17,084 nucleotides of DNA from G039029935 sp039029935 (GTDB taxonomy: Bacteria; Chloroflexota; Anaerolineae; Caldilineales; Caldilineaceae), in assembly GCA_039029935.1 (NCBI GenBank), contig JBCCFC010000107.1, positions 1 through 17,084 of the forward strand, written 5' to 3'. A program made the position numbers and the translations under genes. The notes below the pieces were generated by a model. The model did no database searches. It was not told the origin of the DNA and worked only from the letters and a program-made list of their open reading frames with translations. Each line of letters begins with the position of its first letter. The stretch's first letter is position 1. Below are positions 13,949-17,084 of this stretch, one piece after another.

Positions 13949-16900
13949 ATGCAAAGACTTGTCAATTTTTTACTGTTAATCATTGTACTTTCTGGGCTAA
14001 CGCTACGTCTCTGGGATGTGAACATGACCAGCGGCATCGGTAGCCATCCCGATGAACGCAGCACAGCCTGTTTCTATGCCCCAACCATCAACATGCCCGC
14101 CAGTTGGGACGAATTCTGGGAACCCAAACAAAGCCCGCTCAACCCGCTTTGGGACATTGCCAATGATCGGCGCCGGAGCTTTACCTATGGTCATTTCCCA
14201 CTCTATCTCGGTGTGCTGATGGGTGAATCTTGGCATCTCCTTGCGCCCACAATCCAGCCCTATGCCGAACGCTTCGGTATCTCCGAAGCTGGGATGCGTA
14301 TCATAGAAACCGCCAATCGCGATTGCTGGAGCATCACCATCGCTGGACGTTTTACAATTGCGCTGCTGGATACGTTGACCATTCTGCTCATGTTTGCGCT
14401 TGGGCGGGTGATGTTTGGCCGCGTCGCAGGTCTTGTCGCCGCCGCGCTCTATGCATTCACGGCGCAGGCGGTCCAATTGAGCCATTTCTTTGCGATGGAC
14501 CCTGCGAGTACAACCTTTACGGTGATGGCCGTTATCGGTGCAGTGCTGATGGTCAAGGAACGGACATGGCGCGCTGCCATCATCGCCGGGCTGGGGGCAG
14601 GGTTGGCGATTGCGTCTAAGTTTAGTGCCTTGCCAATTCTCGGTGTCCCCATCGTCGCTGCCATTGTCATCCTCTGGCGTGATTGGGCTGACCAACGCAA
14701 GAGCGGTATTCTGCCCGATGGCCGCAAACAACTGATCACACTCCTGAGCATCCCACTGACCTTGATTCTGGCTGGAGCGATCTTCTTTGTCACCAGCCCC
14801 TATGCCATTCTGGATTGGGAGAACTTTGCCCAAGCTACGTTGGTCGAGCAGGGGCGGATGGTGCGTGGCGTGGCTGATATGCCTTTTACGCGGCAATATC
14901 GCAACACAACGCCTTACATCTATTTCCTCGAACAACAATTCAACTGGGGGCTGGGCTGGCCGTTAGGCGTGGTCATCGCCATTGGAATGCTCTTTTCGCT
15001 GGTGGACTTGCTAACTAGTTTGGCAACGCTCGTAGCTTCGCTCTTCACAGGTCGAGGCAATAACCAAGAAAACGCCAAACCGATTCTCACCAAATATCAA
15101 CTCTACAACATTGTCATCTGGAGCTGGATCATCGCCTACTTTGGGCTGACAGGTGCATTCCTCGCCAAGTTTAACCGTTACATGTTGCCGTTATTGCCCT
15201 TCTTTAGCATTCTGGGCGTGGGCATGATTTGGCAGTTATGGACCGACGCCAAAGGTGATGCAGATAAACCGAATCCGCTGTGGTGGGTATCACGAGCGGT
15301 CGCCGTTCTCTTTGCCATTGTCGCCATTGTCGGCGGGTTGTTCTGGTCAACGGCCTATGTCAATGGCGTTTATAACAAAGAACACACATGGATTTCCTCC
15401 AGTCGCTGGGTCTATGAAAATGTACCAAGTGGCTCGTTAATTTTGTGGGAACTGTGGGATGATCCACTGCCCAAATCAATCCCCAATGAACCGGGAATGG
15501 ACTTGGGGTCAACAGGGCTGCGTAATATCGACTGGAGTCCCTATGAAGAGGATACGCCCGAAAAATATGAAATCATGAAGGCCAAGCTGCGTGAAGCAGA
15601 CTATGTGGCCTACAGTTCCAAGCGCATCTATGACAGCGTGGATGAACTGCCCGAACGTTACCCCATGACAACGCTCTATTATGAGTCGATGTGGAATGGT
15701 GACCTTGGCTTTGAGCTTGCGCTCGACCAGACTTCGCCACCACAACTCTTTGATTATGTATTCCAGGATCGAGAGGCAGACGAAAGTTGGAGCCTTTATG
15801 ACCACCCACAGGTGACAATTTTCCGCAAGGTGCGTGACCTCACCGATGCCGAGTATGATGCCATCTTTGTGGGGACGTGGGAACAAGCCATCCCTTGGTA
15901 TCGCGGGCAAGACTCGCCGCTGAGTCCGTTCCTCAATGCCTTGGGGTTGGGCAGCTCGCAGGAGAGCGAGAAAAGTGGTTTAATCAACAATGTTATTGGT
16001 TCGTTGACGGGCGAAGAGAGTCCACAAACCGAAGAGGAAAAAACACCGGAGAAATTACTGCTCGACCAACCGCTGTCGGAATTGCCTGTGGTCGATAACT
16101 ATCGCTGGAACCGTGCCGCCAGCGAAGCCCCCGACTATGCTGTTGGCTGGTGGTGGCTGGTTGTTGCTATCATTGGCTGGGTGACATGGCCGATTAGCTT
16201 TGTGTTGTTCAACCGAATGCGAGACAGAGGCTATCTCTTTAGCCGTACACTGGGGTGGCTGCTCGGTGGCTGGTTGTTGTGGTTACTCACCAGTGTGGGT
16301 ATTTTACAGAACACGGTTGTCTACTCGTGGTTGACGGTCGTCCTTTTGGCCGCAGTCAGCTTCCTAATACTACGTCAACGTGGCGGTGAAATCGGTCGCT
16401 TTGCATGGAAAAATGCAGGCTTCCTGATCATCGGCGAATTGATCTTTGTCTCTGCCTATCTCTTCTTTGTGTGGATACGCACACTCAACCCTGACATCTG
16501 GCAGCCTTGGTTTGGCGGCGAAAAGTTTATGGAATTCGCCTTCCTCAACGGCATCCTGCGTAGCCCTACCTTCCCACCTGTAGATCCACATTTTGCAGGC
16601 GGTGTCATCAACTACTACTACTTTGGCATCTATCTCGTGGCCTATCTTATCAAGCTCACGGGCATCTATGCTGAGGTCGCCTTTAATCTGTCGATTCCGA
16701 CACTCTTTGCGTTGACGGTTGTGAACACCTATGCCATTGCGTACTCGGCTTACGGGTATTGGCAACTAGCGGGGACACGTCAACAAGAAGAGTCGGAAGA
16801 GAAAGAAGAGATTGCTGTTGTGGAGGTGGTTGAGGCTCCAAATCAGCACGAAGGACCAGAAGCGGAGAAAGAGGCTCTTGCCAAAGAAGTTGCGGCATCT

Positions 16901-17084
16901 GAGCATGATACAGTCGTTGAAGAGGTAGCTGGGGATTCTGGTCAACAGGAAGATCAGGAAGGAAAGGAAGAGGTCTCAGATGAGGTTTCGTCTGAGGTCT
17001 CAGATGAGGTCTCGTCTGAGGTTGAAGAAGGCGAAGCACTTGTTGAGGATGAACCTGTTGTAGAAGAAACTGCGGAAGAGGAAC
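13949..17084 (+). CDS. GT39-like glycosyltransferase fused to YYY (DUF2298) membrane domain, 3' end cut by window
   Basis: The frame is open for 1045 residues and runs off the right edge. It starts 9 nt after the Uma2 stop, and the AGGA ribosome site overlaps that gene's end. Residues 1 to about 470 form a GT-C/GT39-type multi-spanning domain: SHPDERS (D35, E36) in the first outside loop is the expected acidic motif, followed by SFTYGHFPLYLG, LSHFFAMDPAS and AKFNRYMLPLLPFF. A soluble part follows (about 475-690). From about 716 more membrane helices lead into the YYY domain: ELIFVSAYLFF, GGEKFMEFAFLNGILRS, FPPVDPHFAG and INYYYFGIY (Y889-Y891). From 945 the chain becomes an acidic low-complexity loop. 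GT39 proteins transfer sugars from lipid carriers to acceptors outside the membrane; the YYY domain's role is unknown. Envelope glycosylation is inferred. Confidence 0.9.
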   Translation, partial: MQRLVNFLLLIIVLSGLTLRLWDVNMTSGIGSHPDERSTACFYAPTINMPASWDEFWEPKQSPLNPLWDIANDRRRSFTYGHFPLYLGVLMGESWHLLAPTIQPYAERFGISEAGMRIIETANRDCWSITIAGRFTIALLDTLTILLMFALGRVMFGRVAGLVAAALYAFTAQAVQLSHFFAMDPASTTFTVMAVIGAVLMVKERTWRAAIIAGLGAGLAIASKFSALPILGVPIVAAIVILWRDWADQRKSGILPDGRKQLITLLSIPLTLILAGAIFFVTSPYAILDWENFAQATLVEQGRMVRGVADMPFTRQYRNTTPYIYFLEQQFNWGLGWPLGVVIAIGMLFSLVDLLTSLATLVASLFTGRGNNQENAKPILTKYQLYNIVIWSWIIAYFGLTGAFLAKFNRYMLPLLPFFSILGVGMIWQLWTDAKGDADKPNPLWWVSRAVAVLFAIVAIVGGLFWSTAYVNGVYNKEHTWISSSRWVYENVPSGSLILWELWDDPLPKSIPNEPGMDLGSTGLRNIDWSPYEEDTPEKYEIMKAKLREADYVAYSSKRIYDSVDELPERYPMTTLYYESMWNGDLGFELALDQTSPPQLFDYVFQDREADESWSLYDHPQVTIFRKVRDLTDAEYDAIFVGTWEQAIPWYRGQDSPLSPFLNALGLGSSQESEKSGLINNVIGSLTGEESPQTEEEKTPEKLLLDQPLSELPVVDNYRWNRAASEAPDYAVGWWWLVVAIIGWVTWPISFVLFNRMRDRGYLFSRTLGWLLGGWLLWLLTSVGILQNTVVYSWLTVVLLAAVSFLILRQRGGEIGRFAWKNAGFLIIGELIFVSAYLFFVWIRTLNPDIWQPWFGGEKFMEFAFLNGILRSPTFPPVDPHFAGGVINYYYFGIYLVAYLIKLTGIYAEVAFNLSIPTLFALTVVNTYAIAYSAYGYWQLAGTRQQEESEEKEEIAVVEVVEAPNQHEGPEAEKEALAKEVAASEHDTVVEEVAGDSGQQEDQEGKEEVSDEVSSEVSDEVSSEVEEGEALVEDEPVVEETAEEE
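16970..17029 (+). repeat. 12-bp tandem repeats in acidic loop of the glycosyltransferase gene
   Basis: Five in-frame 12-nt units (GAGGTCTCAGAT, GAGGTTTCGTCT, GAGGTCTCAGAT, GAGGTCTCGTCT and a diverged GAGGTTGAAGAA) encode EVSD/EVSS repeats. Units 1-2 and 3-4 form two 24-bp copies that differ at one base. They lie in a stretch of about 100 acidic residues that begins at residue 945 and continues past the window. Confidence 0.85.

Noticed and set aside
14003..14938. A 311-codon open frame on the minus strand
   Set aside because: It lies wholly inside the glycosyltransferase frame on the plus strand, which has clear membrane helices and family motifs. The antisense product is rich in His, Arg, Gln and Cys with no recognisable fold, typical of a shadow frame.

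Overview
The window looks like a chromosomal segment of a Chloroflexota bacterium, probably of the Anaerolineae/Caldilineae/Ardenticatenia side. This is inferred from content, not from a marker gene. The clues are a glycosyltransferase fused to a 'YYY' (DUF2298/TIGR03662) membrane domain, a family known mainly from Chloroflexi and archaea; a secreted protein ending in a YLPMVxR-type tail that I associate with Chloroflexi; a DUF348-G5-3D wall protein; a Uma2-family protein; and short 7-8 nt repeat arrays between genes. No rRNA, tRNA, CRISPR array or intact transposase gene was seen.

Region 1 (1-2299, mostly minus strand): a possible MITE-like inverted-repeat element lies at the left edge, followed by a heptamer array that runs into the end of a small membrane protein gene. 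That gene (289-756) and a lipoprotein gene (772-1653) form a tight two-gene operon. The operon has a near-consensus promoter (TTGACA, 17 nt, TAAAAT) and a 16-bp palindrome at its predicted transcription start. A Fur-family regulator (1771-2274) lies directly upstream. Together this looks like a metal-responsive regulator with its own small extracytoplasmic metal-handling operon.

Region 2 (2421-5513, plus strand): an OsmC-like protein with two domains (2516-3730), preceded by octamer arrays in its leader. Two hairpin repeats follow, then an alkylsulfatase-like metallo-beta-lactamase protein (3939-5213). Last comes the broken start of what looks like an AAA-type ATPase gene, whose end lies inside a small palindromic element.

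Region 3 (5618-11121, minus strand): a PPOX-like flavin-binding protein (10219-11121), a secreted protein with 13 leucine-rich repeats (8722-10140), and, 11 nt behind it, a 1030-residue three-domain protein (5618-8710). That protein joins a hydroxylysine-kinase-like APH domain, a complete M23/LytM metallopeptidase domain and a class III PLP enzyme most like the ethanolamine-phosphate/phosphohydroxylysine phospho-lyases. A kinase and the lyase that could use its product are therefore on one polypeptide. This is the most interesting object in the window.

Region 4 (11334-17084, plus strand): a membrane-anchored DUF348-G5-3D cell-wall protein, a Uma2-family protein, and a large GT39-like/YYY membrane glycosyltransferase that starts 9 nt after the Uma2 stop and runs off the right edge inside a highly acidic repeat-bearing loop. 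The three are probably co-transcribed and two of them concern the cell envelope.
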